Shown: positions 48,803 through 61,751 of the stretch, piece by piece
Layout of the letters: each line of letters starts with the position of its first letter
How positions within the stretch are numbered: the stretch's first letter is position 1
Origin: Lingula anatina
Taxonomy: Eukaryota > Brachiopoda > Lingulata > Lingulida > Lingulidae
DNA: 64,000 nt
Assembly (NCBI RefSeq): GCF_001039355.2
Contig: NW_019775437.1
Location: forward strand, 178,612-242,611
Reading direction: 5' to 3'
Made by a program: the position numbers and the translations under genes
Notes under the pieces: model-generated
Seen by the model: the letters and a program-made list of their open reading frames with translations, nothing else
Told to the model about the DNA's origin: nothing
Database searches by the model: none

Positions 48803-51800
48803 TGAATTAGAAAGTTAAATACGAGGCGCCTAAGGGAGCTATCCTCATGTTTGAAAAAATCCTGTAATGACAGAATAGCATGCAGACAAAAAATTATGGC
48901 AATAGGACTTGGTTATCCTGTAGCTAACAAAATGTTAGAGACTTGGGTCTTTGTGTACTAGTTAACTTGCGGGAGGGAGGGGTATTATTGTCAATAGTCC
49001 CTCAGAAGGCAAATAAAAATAACATCATAAAGACTGAAATAAATAATTGTAATACATATAAATAAAACATGATGGCAGTGAATTTTTCACAAAATTGAGG
49101 ATATGTTTTAAATGTAATATTAGTATCTATAAGATTGGGAATAAAAAACCACACTCTTTACTAAAAAAAAAATGCAGAATACCACGTTTTTTTTCTATGA
49201 ATGCCACAAAATCTTCAAATTTGCAGAATTGTATACAAATGTCTTAATTCTGAATCGATTGTCCAAAACAAGCACTCTTAACACAAACACCAATCTTTCA
49301 CGTGTGCTGAATATGCGCCACAAGCTTTTGTTTGTACTTGGTTGTTTTACTCCAGACTATTTACTTGATAAATATCATTTTCATGCACTAGAACAAGTAG
49401 CCAGAAGCTATTTGTTTACAATAACTAATGACCAGTGGCTATATGTTTGCGAAATGTTACCTTATCAATTTGCCATTGTTTTTCAAGCCTGCTAACAGTA
49501 TGTTTATAGTTTGATATCAGTTAAAAGTACATGGATAAGATGAAGAACTGCTTGTGTTCCACCCGAGTCTAATCAGCGAACATGTTTTTGACAGAATGAT
49601 AGACAGGCGATTTTGAATTCCAATTTTTTTTTTTTTTTTTTACATTTGAACCAAAGAATTGCACCTTCATTGTAAAAACAACTATTCTCATCGCAAACAG
49701 CATTTTTGTTGCAATTGAGAAGTTCAATTTTCTTGTTTCAGTATCCATCTTCAATAATTAAGAGTATATCCTAAAAAAAAAAAAAAACTCCAAAACCAGT
49801 CATAAGATCACTGTTCTCTGAATTGTTAAAGATGTTGTATACCTTTGTTCTTTAGAGAAAAGTAATGAAAAGTCTATGAAAATTATATTTTTGCTTATAC
49901 ATAGGTCTAAATTGTTAATTGTGTTCAGCATGTCCCAACATCTGCTGAGTTACAGGTCTTCCTGGTAGAAACTCCAAACAACGGGAGAATTTTCATTAAG
50001 AAACCTTAGAGTATGTCTTAAAACTTAATCTCCTCAAAGGGAAAATCATTTTTTTACCTAAGAGACTTGAAAATGTAGCATTTAATTGATTTCTGACTTT
50101 GCTATTTCTTTAGAGTAACAGACCAGCTAGCTAAACCTTGCAAGATTATTACAGTCTGCAACAAACAAGGAAAAAACAGACAGGATGACCTGATTTCAAA
50201 TACATGTATAAACAAATAAATAAAAATTAATTAAACCCATTCCAATTCCTCTTTGCATATTACCATTATCATGGAAACCAGACTGTGACTTGGTTCCAGC
50301 TTCAGCAAAACCAACAGACTCAGAGTCGAGTCTAATTAATGAAATCCAGGCACAACAATCTCTGTATATAACAACTAATAATTCTGTTAAATCATGCAAA
50401 AAGTTTTTTATAATAAGATCATCCTTAAAAGTAATACAGCACATGGGTTCAACCATTACTTGGCACAAAATCGATATCTTTTTAACCCAAAATTAAAGGT
50501 TAAACTTGTTTTACCTGGTCGGTTAAAGGTTGCACTATTTGAGACCAATTTATATTATATTATATACCAGTTTAGCAGCAAAGAGCTTTTTTCTGAAACA
50601 GAGTGTAGCAAAGAAGAAGCCAAGCAGGACTAATTATCTAGCACCAATACACCCGTTCAGCAGCACCTAGCTTATTTTGAAACATAGAATGAAAGCGGAT
50701 GTCAAGTCAAAATCACATCATGCAGAATTATACAACGTTATACCATATAATGCCTATTTACAATGACACTTAAAATCATAATCACCTTAATTTGTTACAT
50801 CACAGCAATCGGAACATCACTGGTTCGAACACATTTCCAGCCCGTTTCATAATATCTGAGAATCAATTTTTTCCCTGTTCCTTTTCCTGTGCTTACACAT
50901 GGGGCTCTAACACCAGAAATGCCAATAACCACACTTTTCGCGAAGATCCCCCATATAACCACCGAATTACCACCCCTTCTCAGTGAAGAAAATCCCTTGT
51001 CTGAGAAGTTTACTTCTCCTTAAATTAACAGCTAGAATACAATCCAATTATAACTCTGTAAATCAATGTTGGATAGCAGAAAGACCATTTGGACTAATTT
51101 CTTAGCAATAGTTGGTAGTATAACAGCGTGTGTGCATGTTTAATCATAATATTGCATAAGAGGGGGTCAACATTCCTAAAGTTGTTATAATCTAGTTATA
51201 ATCCATTGATTTTTTTCTCTGGCACTGAGAAAACTGTTGCAATCAATAGATATGTCATTTAATTTTGACAATTATCCATGAAATATCTATTAAATGTTAC
51301 ATACAGTCATGTTCCGTGAATTTTGTACAGAAGAAATTAATTAAAATAACAACAGGATGTTAAAAGTATGATTATTACTTGCATTCTTTCACAAGTTGCT
51401 TTTTGAAACATATTAATAGAAATTTACTGATTGGCTGTGGCAAGCATGGGAGAGGAAGGCTAGGAGACCTATTGAGTGGACTCTCTTATGTAGGGCTCAT
51501 TGTAACTGCCCGCGCTATTTTTATTTTTCATTTTTATTTGAGTTTGTCTTTTGTTTACTTATTATTCATGCGAAGTACATTTTCCGTTCTTTCTCTTTTG
51601 CCCTTCTTTGTTTTCTCTCTCTCTCACTCTCTCTTGCTCTCTCCCTCTCTCTCTCCCTCTCTCTCTACTAATTATAACATTACAGGCCACCGCACTTACG
51701 TAACCGCACCGTCACATGCCTGTACCACACCCTGCACTGAACAGTTTTCATTTCACAGCATATACAAGGCTTTCTCTCCATTTCTTTTTGCTCACTTCAC

Positions 51801-53463
51801 TTTCGTGCTTGGAACGTGCTTGAAACTAATCACTAAGATTAACCCAACTCTGTGGGGACCTTCGCTGAATGCAATCAGTTCAACAAATTAACAAGTGTCC
51901 TTCTAACACTGAGTAAAACACAGAAAAGCCGATTATACCAGTATGTTTGAAGCAACAGGAGGCTTAGGAATAACGCCTTTACTTTCAATTAACATTTATA
52001 AATACATTTAATAACTAAAGCTCATTAACCCCAGAAGTATACATTCTTAGGTACCAACTTACAGCATAAACTGATTCAAAATTCAATAAAAGGTACAAAG
52101 ATCAATGTTAACTGACTAGGAAAATGGACTGAACACAAAAGGAAGAGTAGGATGATACCTGCATCAGTGTTATACATGTACTTGGCCAATCATTAATCAG
52201 ATGATTAGGATGGACCTTTGAAGCTCTGTCTGTTGGTAATTGATCAAAGAAACTTCCAAGGTGAAGATTCATTTCCATTCCTGTAAAGAACCAATTTTAT
52301 TAACTTTGGCTTAAAAAAAGCACATACAACAGAGGTAAGATGTGTGTATATGACCAACCAAAGTCCTGTTTAAAGTGCTTAAAAGTAATAAAATATACAA
52401 TTTAAATATCTATTCCTTGGTTATAGTCTATTGAAACTGGTTACCAATGACAATTAAATTCCCCAATGCTGCATTTAGTAAAATCACTTACTACAAGTAA
52501 ATGCTACAGGTGGTTAAAGTTGACCATGTATTTTCTAATATCCATTAAGCAAACAAATAGATCAATACAGTAATTATCTTCATGCTTTTTTCCCATCTTT
52601 TTTTAAGCCTCTGCAAGAGCCGCGGCAATAAATACTGTTTTATTTTTTAAATGGAAAGCGTTTCAGGGTAAATGACTAAATAGGATTTTTATCAAGAAAA
52701 CCACTTTCTGATGGTGAGACCAGAGGTCAAGATTTTTATTCCACACAGATGGCTTCATTCCAAATATATCGGACCTACAGCAGAAAAAGTAAAACAAGAT
52801 AAACATAACCACTTTTTCGCCATTTTTTTCCTTTCAATCAACGATAAGGTATATATAGTTTCACTTTTGCTTATTATGGGTATAGCAGCAGTGACTGAAT
52901 CTGTGGTCTACATTCACCTGCTATTTTTTCAACCTTTTTGCTGGTGGGGGATTTTATTACTACTGACCTTCATGCCTGCCGAGGGAAGGATTCAATTGAC
53001 CTGCATGCTGGTTGTGCTCTATTACGCCTGGTGCACAGCATGTCATCAAGCAATCAGTCAAATCTGACTGCAATCAGCTGTGGTTTTATGCTGGACAAGT
53101 TGGCAGCAATTCAAACAGAATAAAAATTGACCATCATAAATTTTCTCCTTGACTTGTTATCCTATATCTTGATATAACATGTTTTCTTGATAATGATCAG
53201 AATTTGGGAACCTCCCAAACTATGACATGAGGTGAATCCAAAAGAAATGATAAGAATCCACCTGATGTTATAATGAGAAAGAGTAGTATTTTTTCCTTTA
53301 ATGTCGATTATTTGGGCGGCCTATTTGGTAAACCTTTATTAGAGGGAGTAGAGCTTTCTGCTTCTGGGACCATACAAATACACCCCTGTCCAGCTACCTA
53401 CTTAAAATTCTGATATAAATCGACTTACAAATTTGGTCGAGGTTTGAGATTCACCAGGCAATG

Positions 53464-53472
53464 ACGCGTGTG

Positions 53473-53512
<40 letters not shown>
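53464..53512 (+). repeat. Alternating CG/TG/CA tract, Z-DNA candidate
   Basis: Perfect purine-pyrimidine alternation for nearly 50 bp (cgcgtgtgcacgcgcgcaca, then (CA)n), including six CpG steps. Such sequences favour the left-handed form. Confidence 0.75.
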
Positions 53513-53516
<4 letters not shown>

Positions 53517-55532
53517 CATCACATTAACAGAGGGCATTTCAATTAAGACCTATACCTTTCTAAATCAACCTCCTCCCTCTGACACACACACATACATGTA
53601 AAAAAAACTACTAGGATATGTGTAATAATTCAACAATCTTTGAACATAAATCGCTCAATGTCATGACTAGTTTCCTTGATAAATCTTCCATCTGTCTGTA
53701 TTCAACTTTTCCTGGCAAAATAGACTTTTAAATATTTCCCAGAACTCAATGTTGAAATGTTTAACCTATCTGATCCCTGACAAGTGCTTTCCACTGGAAC
53801 TGACGTACTGACCGCCATCACACTGACCGACACAGAAAAATCTTTAAACCTGGTTAATTATTGATTCAATACCAATCAGACAATTGAAAGCTCAGCATTC
53901 ACCCACCTTATAATTAGTAAAGGAAATCTAGCTGTCCAAAAGTGGACTAATGCTGGGCTGGAGACAATCTGACTGGAATGACAATAAATGAAGGTGTTTC
54001 AGGGCAGGTTTATTTTTGCCTTGTGTGATTTCCCTTCAGAGAATAGAAGTTTCAGTTGGGGTTTCCTTGCTTTGATCCGTTTTGTCATAAACGAGGCATT
54101 TACTATGTACATATTAAGAGGATCACACCACAACTGAATGCAGCACATCAATTTCAACAGGCTTCCTGTGGAAAACTTATACATGTACAAACTAGTATCC
54201 ATGGAAGTTTAACCTCTTTACTTAACTAAACAGATTCTGTTCACCCTTTGTACATTAAGATTGCTTTTTAAATAACCAAAATGTTATTTTACAAAATTCT
54301 TTAACCTAACAACTGTTTACTAAGAAATAATGACATACTTCAATCTAAAATGAAAGTAGGGAGATATTTGAACTAAATGGCAGTTGATCTAGATCTGATG
54401 TGTTCATGCTGAGCATATATAATATTATATATACATATTTATTTATAATTCAATAAAAAGGATATTAAGAAAAAGAAGTAGGGGAGAATAAAACTGCTGC
54501 ATAAAAGCTTTTCTAAAGTAATTTAATTCCAATTTAAATTTGACCATGAGTGAACATAGTTGAAATAAAACCACTGCTAGTACTTACAACTTGCTAGTAC
54601 TTGCAGTCTTACAAGCAAATTCAAGTAGTCATTTCAAGCACAAGAGAACTCATAAGATTAACCATCACCTATAAATATACCAGGTAATCACTTCTTATCT
54701 TCAAACAATACCAATTTATCATTTTTTTTTTCAAATCAAAATTCTTGACATACTGAAAAAACTTGATACAAAAGTTCTGAAAAAAATCAACTTGAATCAA
54801 TCAGAAAGGGGATTTTTGAGAAGAAGCAAAAATGACATATTTTGAAAGAGTAAATTACTAGAAAGAGTGAACAAGATGCTTGAAAATTTAGATTAATCAC
54901 CAAAGAAAAGAAAATGACTCTCTCCTGTATCCAGCACATCAGACCACCATCATGCCTATATTTTCACCGTTCATTGAACTTGCCATGAAATATGTTATAA
55001 ACATTAAAATAAGTTCTGCCTCATAAAACATTCATGTTACATCGTGGTTTGGAGATCAGCCAATACATTATTTAACCACTGACTTAATGTTGAGGAACAA
55101 TCCCTAATTACGCACTTACATACATTCTGCCAAAACAAGATTTATTTTATCCAGATAAATTTCCAATTTAACTTTTTTTTATCAAGTTAAATTATACTTT
55201 TCTTATGGTAGTACAGTCTGAAATAGAATAAATGAATCAGAGAATGCAGTCCTCTACCAAGACAAATAATTAACTTATGATTAAATATGAATCAATTAAT
55301 TAATGGATCATTACCAAAATTTCATCTCATTTAAGTTTGCCCATTTCTGACACATCCTGAAAATTTCATCAAATCTGTCTGTAACTTTTTGAGTTAGGCT
55401 GGTGACAGACAGACAAACCAATGGTGGTGAAAACATAGCTTCTTTATTTGAATCCAGAAAATTTTGATCGTTTTCAAAGGAATTTCATAAGTACCTAAGT
55501 AGCTCAATATTTAAAAAAAAAAGGTAGAGCAA

Positions 55533-55698
55533 CAGGCCCGTAGCCAGGGGGGTTCGGGGGTTCAAAAGAACCCCCCTTTCTGCTGGGAAAAGGTCCACTC
55601 AGGATAAAATTTGATTTAGGTACATGAAGATTTTATGGTAAAAGGTCCACTTTTTCAGAAAACGAACCCCCCATTTGAAATTGCTAGCTACGGGCCTG
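55533..55698 (+). mobile_element. T5A miniature element, copy 4 (intact)
   Basis: A 166-bp element with perfect 12-bp inverted termini, CAGGCCCGTAGC and GCTACGGGCCTG, flanked by AGCAA at 55528-55532 and 55699-55703. It contains ggggttcgggggttcaaaag and the aaaggtccact repeat. This is the best-preserved copy and the reference for the family. It encodes nothing. Confidence 0.9.
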
Positions 55699-57291
55699 AG
55701 CAATGACTAATGTCAATGTGGTCTTCCTGTCAATCTTTTCTATGACCTTATGATCTTTTAGATAATTAAATTAATGGCCCATTAGATCACACAAAATAGA
55801 TACACATGTGCTAGCGGAGAGGGAGGGGGAGGTCCTCATCTTCTGAGTGGCCACTTTCTGCTGCAGCAGTTATTTGTTACTGATTATCATACAGCTTTGG
55901 GGAAGCCATAGTTTAGTACTCTCATCAATCATTTTAATAACTTCTATGATTGTCTTGTCAATTTGTTTATTAAAAAATAGAAATCCAATTCTTGATTGCC
56001 ATAAATAAAAGCAGTCTTACTTGACCACGAATCAATCCACCTATACTGGTATATTGTGTTTGCATCTTTGAACTCATGGAATCTTTTATCAGTTGGGATG
56101 GGAAAATATTAAATAGTAACCTGTTAAATTTGAAAACCTTCATAAGATAAAACGTTCAAAGGACCTAAAATCAAAATTAAATTATCAATCATATAAAAAA
56201 AATGCAACTGTCAACATGAGGATTCCAGAAGTATGCAATTTTGCACCCAAGTTCAATTTTTCTCATAAGACTAACATTCTGGCAGGTTACATTTCCATTT
56301 TCTTGCAATTTTCCGTACAAGTCTAGTTTTTCTTGTTAAATGGTATTCTGTAAAGGTTTTCAACTTACTTAACCTTTTTTTTAGTTGTTTTTTTTTTTCA
56401 TAGTCCAATAATATGACAATTTTAGGTACACGTTAAATGGTTGTTAGGGGTGGAAAGAAAGATATAACTACAAGAAATGCCCCCTGGCCATTTGTTTTCC
56501 AGACATTTCTAAGGATCACACATCAAGAAACTGATGTTAAAAAAAAGAGTACAAAGCATACCAACTATTCATTCCAAATGTTTTTCCTTGATCTTACACT
56601 GAGAAACACAATTTTCAGGTATCATACAAAGTACATATAAGTACAGGCACCACGCAGATACACACATTTTCTCTGATCTTCTACCAACCATGTGATGCAA
56701 ACTTGCTAGTTAAAGAAGAAAACAAAGTGACTACGTGCACATGATGTATACAAGAGATTTGAAGATTTATTTCAATAAAGATAAGATGTTTGCACTGTGA
56801 AATGTGTTATTCAGCACATCTACTGGTGTCTTTATAATGCCTTAAATTTCAAATGTGAATCTCACTTTCTGGGGCTTACAAATGAATCACATGATAATTG
56901 CTGCAAACACAGACCCCTGCCCACAGCAAAACACCAATGCCCTCTCTGCTGTAAATATAAGGTTATCACCCCCACCTTTAATAATTACATATTTCTTTTT
57001 AGTTAATTTAAATCGTGTCACTATAATATATCAGCCTTATCGCATAATTATTTTTTAAATTCCATTACAAAACATCCCGGTGACTCCCTTCGCCACATAA
57101 GTTTTCATGTAATTATTAAACAGAGCAAAAAATGTCCCTATTTCTGTAGTATTATAAAACACATTACAATGGGCCAATATCTGCCATTTCTTATGTTGGG
57201 TCAACTACATTAGGGGAAGGGGGAGAGGGAGGAAAAGGGTCCACTTTTCAGAATGAAAAACCCTACACAGACATTTAAAAGTCTGGTATGA

Positions 57292-57332
57292 GACTCACTG
57301 TGACTCTTTGTGACTCACTGTGACTCACTGTA
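57292..57332 (+). repeat. GACTCACTGT tandem decamer
   Basis: Four units of the 10-mer in a row, one degenerate (gactctttgt). Two units create TGACTCA, the AP-1 consensus (57311 and 57321). Confidence 0.8.
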
Positions 57333-57907
57333 GGATAAAGCACAAAAATATTAAACAATTTGCATCCGGACTATGTAACATAAAAATGTTGTGTATTTGC
57401 TATTGTTAACAATATTCTTACCATTTGATCTTCCGTCTGTAGTTCTTTCTAATTCTTGGTATTAATCTTTATCCTCAAACTAATTCAACCACTATGACAA
57501 TAAAAAAAGGTAATCAAAATAGTTTTTATTGTCTCCTTTTTTTTTACCAAACTGATGTATTAAATTTTAAAATAAAACCAGCGTACAGAGAAACAAAAGA
57601 ACTATCTTTTATTGACTCTGTTTATCAAACCACTGTGTTAAATTTCCAAACCAAAGCAAATGAACCCAAATTACACAAAAGCATAGGAACCAACATTTTG
57701 TAGAAGAATTCCTTCAATAGACTTGTGGTGTGTATGCTGTTTTTCTCCATTATTGTTGCTGAACAGACAAACATCAACCACTGATGACATCAATAACGCC
57801 TATAGGTACAATGTAGTCCTTATGTGCAGAATGTATCAGATCAAAGTAATAATCCATGTGACAAAATTTGTGACATGGCTAACTTTTACATCAGATTCTG
57901 TGTCTAT

Positions 57908-58115
57908 GACCCCATTCCCACAGATTTTAGATCGATCTATCCCTAGTCTTACTAGATTACTGTCAGCTTAGCCGGCTTAAGTGTCTGTCCCGCCTATTAA
58001 AAGCTGTAAGGGGGTAATTAACTACCGTGAGCGCTCGGCTGACTGCAATTTAGCGTGTACCCCCAGGGCATTAGGTCGATCCGGACGGATCGATCTAAAT
58101 CTCTGGGAATGCATT
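57908..58115 (+). mobile_element. H1 foldback MITE, copy g
   Basis: A 208-bp copy with TAT at 57905-57907 and 58116-58118. It starts gaccccattcccacagat and ends tctctgggaatgcattc. It lacks the ggggag part of the left arm. A (GT)n tract begins directly after its target duplication. Confidence 0.8.
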
Positions 58116-58117
58116 CT

Positions 58118-58118
58118 A

Positions 58119-58172
<54 letters not shown>

Positions 58173-58190
58173 TGTGCATGTGCACATGCA
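58118..58190 (+). repeat. (TG)n alternating tract abutting H1 copy g
   Basis: About 50 bp of TG followed by tacgtgtgcatgtgcacatg, keeping purine-pyrimidine alternation almost throughout. It may form Z-DNA. Confidence 0.9.
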
Positions 58191-58398
58191 TCTTTGAATA
58201 TGCAGAAATCTTGGATTTGATTCTATACATCATAGACACTTCTAGGTTGTATTTGTTGAAAAAAAAATAGACACTCTGCAGTAAATCAATAGGCAACCAA
58301 GCACTGATACAAAAACATTGCTTTCAATAACTTAAAGATGCTTTACACTGGACATCAGATATAGGCCATTGGCAGGGTTACATATGTGGATTCAAATG

Positions 58399-58530
58399 GA
58401 CCACCATTATGGCTCATAAGGTTTGTTCTGAATCAAAACTTAGATCTAGATTCAATGCAATTATGGTAAAATGTGGTCAACTTTTTAAAGAGAAAAAACC
58501 CACCCCCACCCCTTTGAAATTGCTGACTAG
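58399..58530 (+). mobile_element. Degenerate T5A relic
   Basis: The text tatggtaaaatgtggtcaac and the end cctttgaaattgctgactag match the right half of the T5A reference. The termini are eroded. Confidence 0.4.
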
Positions 58531-61500
58531 ATATCTGAGATAAATTAATGAATACCAAAGGACATGTTAATAATTCTTCCAAATATCTCTTATGATACAA
58601 CAACCCCCAAACCCTTCTAAGGTTCTCAAAATTCTATTCTTGAATTTGTGAATCATAACATGGTAAAACAAAGTCGACATCAAAAGCGAAAGAGGTATTG
58701 AAACACTTAAAGGCCTCAACAAGTTGGTAACAGCATATCACTGCAACATATTTTTCTTATGAAACAAAATTAAGCCGATATTCATGTGGTACTTCACCTC
58801 AATGAGGTCACATCACCCGAACAACCTAAGAATTATTCTGTCCGAGAAAATAAACTGAAGTTTGCTTTAAGGGAGGCCCTTACGGTTAAGAGGTTGAAAC
58901 CATCTCCCGATTAACCTTTAACAGCAGATTACAACTGATAAATAGTCAGGGCAAATAAGAAGCTATTGCCTTTCCATTCATTGAGATTAATTGCACAGTT
59001 TTTTGTACAAGGCAGATATTGAGACTTTCGTTGTCTAGAGGCATATTCAATTAAAAGTGAACTGGGAAGGAAAATGGGCCTGTCAAAATATATTATGGGC
59101 TTGATCACTTTGTCTGTGTGTGGGCAGGCTAAGATTGTGCTATTTATTTATTCATTTTAGGAGACAAGGAGCAAATATTTTCAAAAAATATACAAATATT
59201 TTCTAAATTCTTGTTACATTACAATCTAATGTAATGATTCATTTACCCTAACTCAATTTTCATGTAGTCTATGCCTTATAAATCACTGCAGTCAAGAAAA
59301 TTAGGTTTGCCTTACAATGGTGTAACAAGCAATGCTTGAAGATACTTTATAGCATATAAAGGTCTATACCATAAAAATAGCATAGCTCATGAATCATAAA
59401 ACAAAAAGAGATCTTTCCTTGGTCAAATTAGCAAGAAAAAAACCTGCAGCTGCTATTTGAAGAAACTTGGGGTAAACAAAACTCAGTCAGGGCACGGATG
59501 AGGTCTAAAAATCCACAGGGAGCAAGACCATCTGGGCTCAACTCACAGGTGAGAAAATCTTCACTTAGAGCAGTCACGCTGGTTTACTTCTTCAATTGCG
59601 CAAATCAGGAAGAGCAGAACTAAAAGTACTTAGCTATAAATATCTTAGGTAACACAGGTAGTCAGATTTCTAAATTAGACGTAATATGCTGGAATTATCT
59701 TGCTGCGAGCCTCCTGTGGAAAAAGATAAGATCAGACTCACCTGAGAAAATAAAACCTTTTTTTTCTATTAAAAAAATGCCCTCGAGAGACCAGTAAAAT
59801 ACCATCTGCCAAAACACAGAGCAATTCTTTCTAAATCAAATTTCTTTGAAATATGAATTGTTTTCATGCATGCTTTATATCATTTTACTAAGGAATCATT
59901 ATATTTAGAAAGGTGAATTATGAACTGCCAAATATCTTGAGCCCAGTATCAAATTTACCATTTAAACTCAGTATCTAGGTTTGCTTTTCTTCTAAATTTG
60001 GAGCAAACTCTTCTTTCAGGTAAAAATAATTAACAAACAATGTAAGTTTGCTTTAAATCACTTCAACAGATCTTAAATAGTAATACTTTAAGACAGTGTC
60101 AGTTTATATAGAACAAAAGGTGTACAAAAATAACTTTATTTAACTTTCTTTCACTACTGTATATATTTTTTTCTCTATAAAAAAGAAGAAAAAAAAACTC
60201 TTCAAGACTAACCAGATATTTTAAACTCACATATCACATGTACAGGCAGAGGCCTCCCACACAAGCAAAAAGTCAAAACTCCACCTTTGTATGTGAGGGT
60301 TTATTTATTCCTTTCCTCAGACGGCCAAAGAAGATGTATATCTTGCCAAGAATAATACCTATAAACCTTGGTCTGGTATTTTTTGCCTGGCTGCATCTGC
60401 TCATTATCTTCCTCAAGAGAATCTAAAACTCACCTGAGCAGGTAGATTCCAGGTAGGATAAAACAGACTCAACACAGTAAAAAAAGCAACAAAAAAAATG
60501 CATCTTGTTTCAGGAATACACCTCAAAGAATTCCACGATTCTAAGGGGGGAAAAAACACAAAAAGAAAGTGATAGTGCTGTTATTCTACATATGTAACCT
60601 AATATAGAAAATTAACAAACCCATGTAGATCTCTGATAAAGATGTACCAACTCCTTGACCTCTCCTCCCCCTCCCCCCTAAAAGAAAAGGAAAAAATTCA
60701 CGCTGGTCAAATGCCAAAAACTAAAACTAGCCAAATTTTGTTAATAGAGATAGATTAGCCTATTTAAACAGCTGCCATGGCTGTTCCTGCTTCAATAGTC
60801 TGATGACAGTCTATGAGCAATCTAACCCAATCATTTAAATAACCATAACCATTACCAGCAGATAAGAGGAGTTTCCTCGAAATTGTGATTTACAGGTACA
60901 GTGTACCATGTAAAAGAAGTTACACCATAAAATTACTCAGTTCCTTATTTGTGGCAATATTTGGCTAAAAAACCAAAAAAACTACAATAATTTCTCAGGG
61001 GTTATCAGCGAAGATAAATCTACACCTTACGTCATACTCCATATCTTTGACTGAAGGGAAAAAGATGTGCAAAATATTTGAGCATGTTTTTAGTACAACC
61101 AAAACTAAATTTTACCTTTTAAAACTGTATATCAGCAATGCAGTCTTTTACTTCTCCAAACACACCTCCTGCCAATCTGTCTCCATGACTTACTGAGTTT
61201 TACAATTGATTACTCATCAGTAAAAATATTGCTTACAGATGAATCAAAAATAGCTTACCGTTGCATAAAAAATACTGTTTCTCGAATCCAAGCTGTGATT
61301 TACTGGTAGCAAAAAAACATTCAATCTAAATAAATAAAGACACTCTGACTGTATTTTCCAGTTATTGCTTGATAAAGGGTATGAAAAACACCAATACAAT
61401 GTTTTATATTTATACGGTAATTGCTTCAAATTTTCGAACACCTCACTTCTTCTTATATACGACTCTTTCAAGATTAATCATTATCAGGCACTCACAACAA

Positions 61501-61560
61501 TGCTTTTTATTATTTGTTGACAAGATGCCAAATAACTGTTAACAAAACTTATGATTCCTT
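58531..61560. other. AT-rich non-coding stretch
   Basis: No supported gene. Two minus-strand CTCAG|GTGAGT junctions (59742/59741 and 60434/60433) and a possible 167-nt exon-like segment at 59547-59713 are the only notable signals. Confidence 0.45.
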
Positions 61561-61570
61561 GCTTTATGGA

Positions 61571-61740
61571 CCCATGGCGATTCTCAAGTAACATTATTTT
61601 GCAAAGTCCATTAACTTTTTTCTTTTCATTTTTAAAAATGTTTGTGCATGACAATTTAAATTGCCGGCCTCAACCCCATGGTGCTTCTCAGTTGACATTA
61701 TTTTGCAACAGAAACCTTCTCTTTTTTGTTTTTCTATTTA
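61571..61740 (+). repeat. Imperfect tandem duplication, period about 104 bp
   Basis: The phrase cccatggcgattctcaagta followed by acattattttgca near 61571 recurs near 61675 as cccatggtgcttctcagttg and acattattttgca. Both are followed by a T-rich tail. Confidence 0.65.
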
Positions 61741-61751
61741 GCCGGGGTTGA

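Larger units (their letters stand above)
46644..55527. other. Long AT-rich stretch without a supported gene
   Basis: It holds an ATC-rich patch (47795-47830), A/T runs at 48523-48544 and 49624-49641, a CT-rich patch (51610-51667), and a CA/CG alternating tract (53464-53512). Open frames of 93-170 codons (48098-48379, 49172-49495, 51379-51891, 52711-53067) show no recognisable domain and have atypical composition. A patch of higher sequence complexity lies at 47880-48320. Confidence 0.5.

Noticed and set aside
49172-49495. 107-codon frame
   Set aside because: It starts in an A/T-run and has no recognisable motif. I considered a transposon fragment but found no supporting repeat.
50820-50840. 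Possible tRNA B-box (ggttcgaac) suggesting a tRNA or SINE
   Set aside because: There is no matching A-box at the proper distance and no cloverleaf could be folded.
51379-51891. 170-codon open frame on the plus strand
   Set aside because: This is the longest non-receptor frame, but its middle is a CT-rich tract and neither flank resembles a known domain. Its length is plausible by chance where pyrimidine bias removes stops.
52711-53067. 118-codon frame with hydrophobic stretches
   Set aside because: Hydrophobicity comes from T-rich codons in AT-rich DNA. No family signature or coding periodicity is evident.
57190-57260. Possible further T5A copy (aaaagggtccacttttcagaa)
   Set aside because: Only about 20 bp resembles the family and both ends are absent, so it is too little to call.
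58018-58296. Frames across H1 copy g and the (TG)n tract
   Set aside because: They are made of MITE and dinucleotide sequence.
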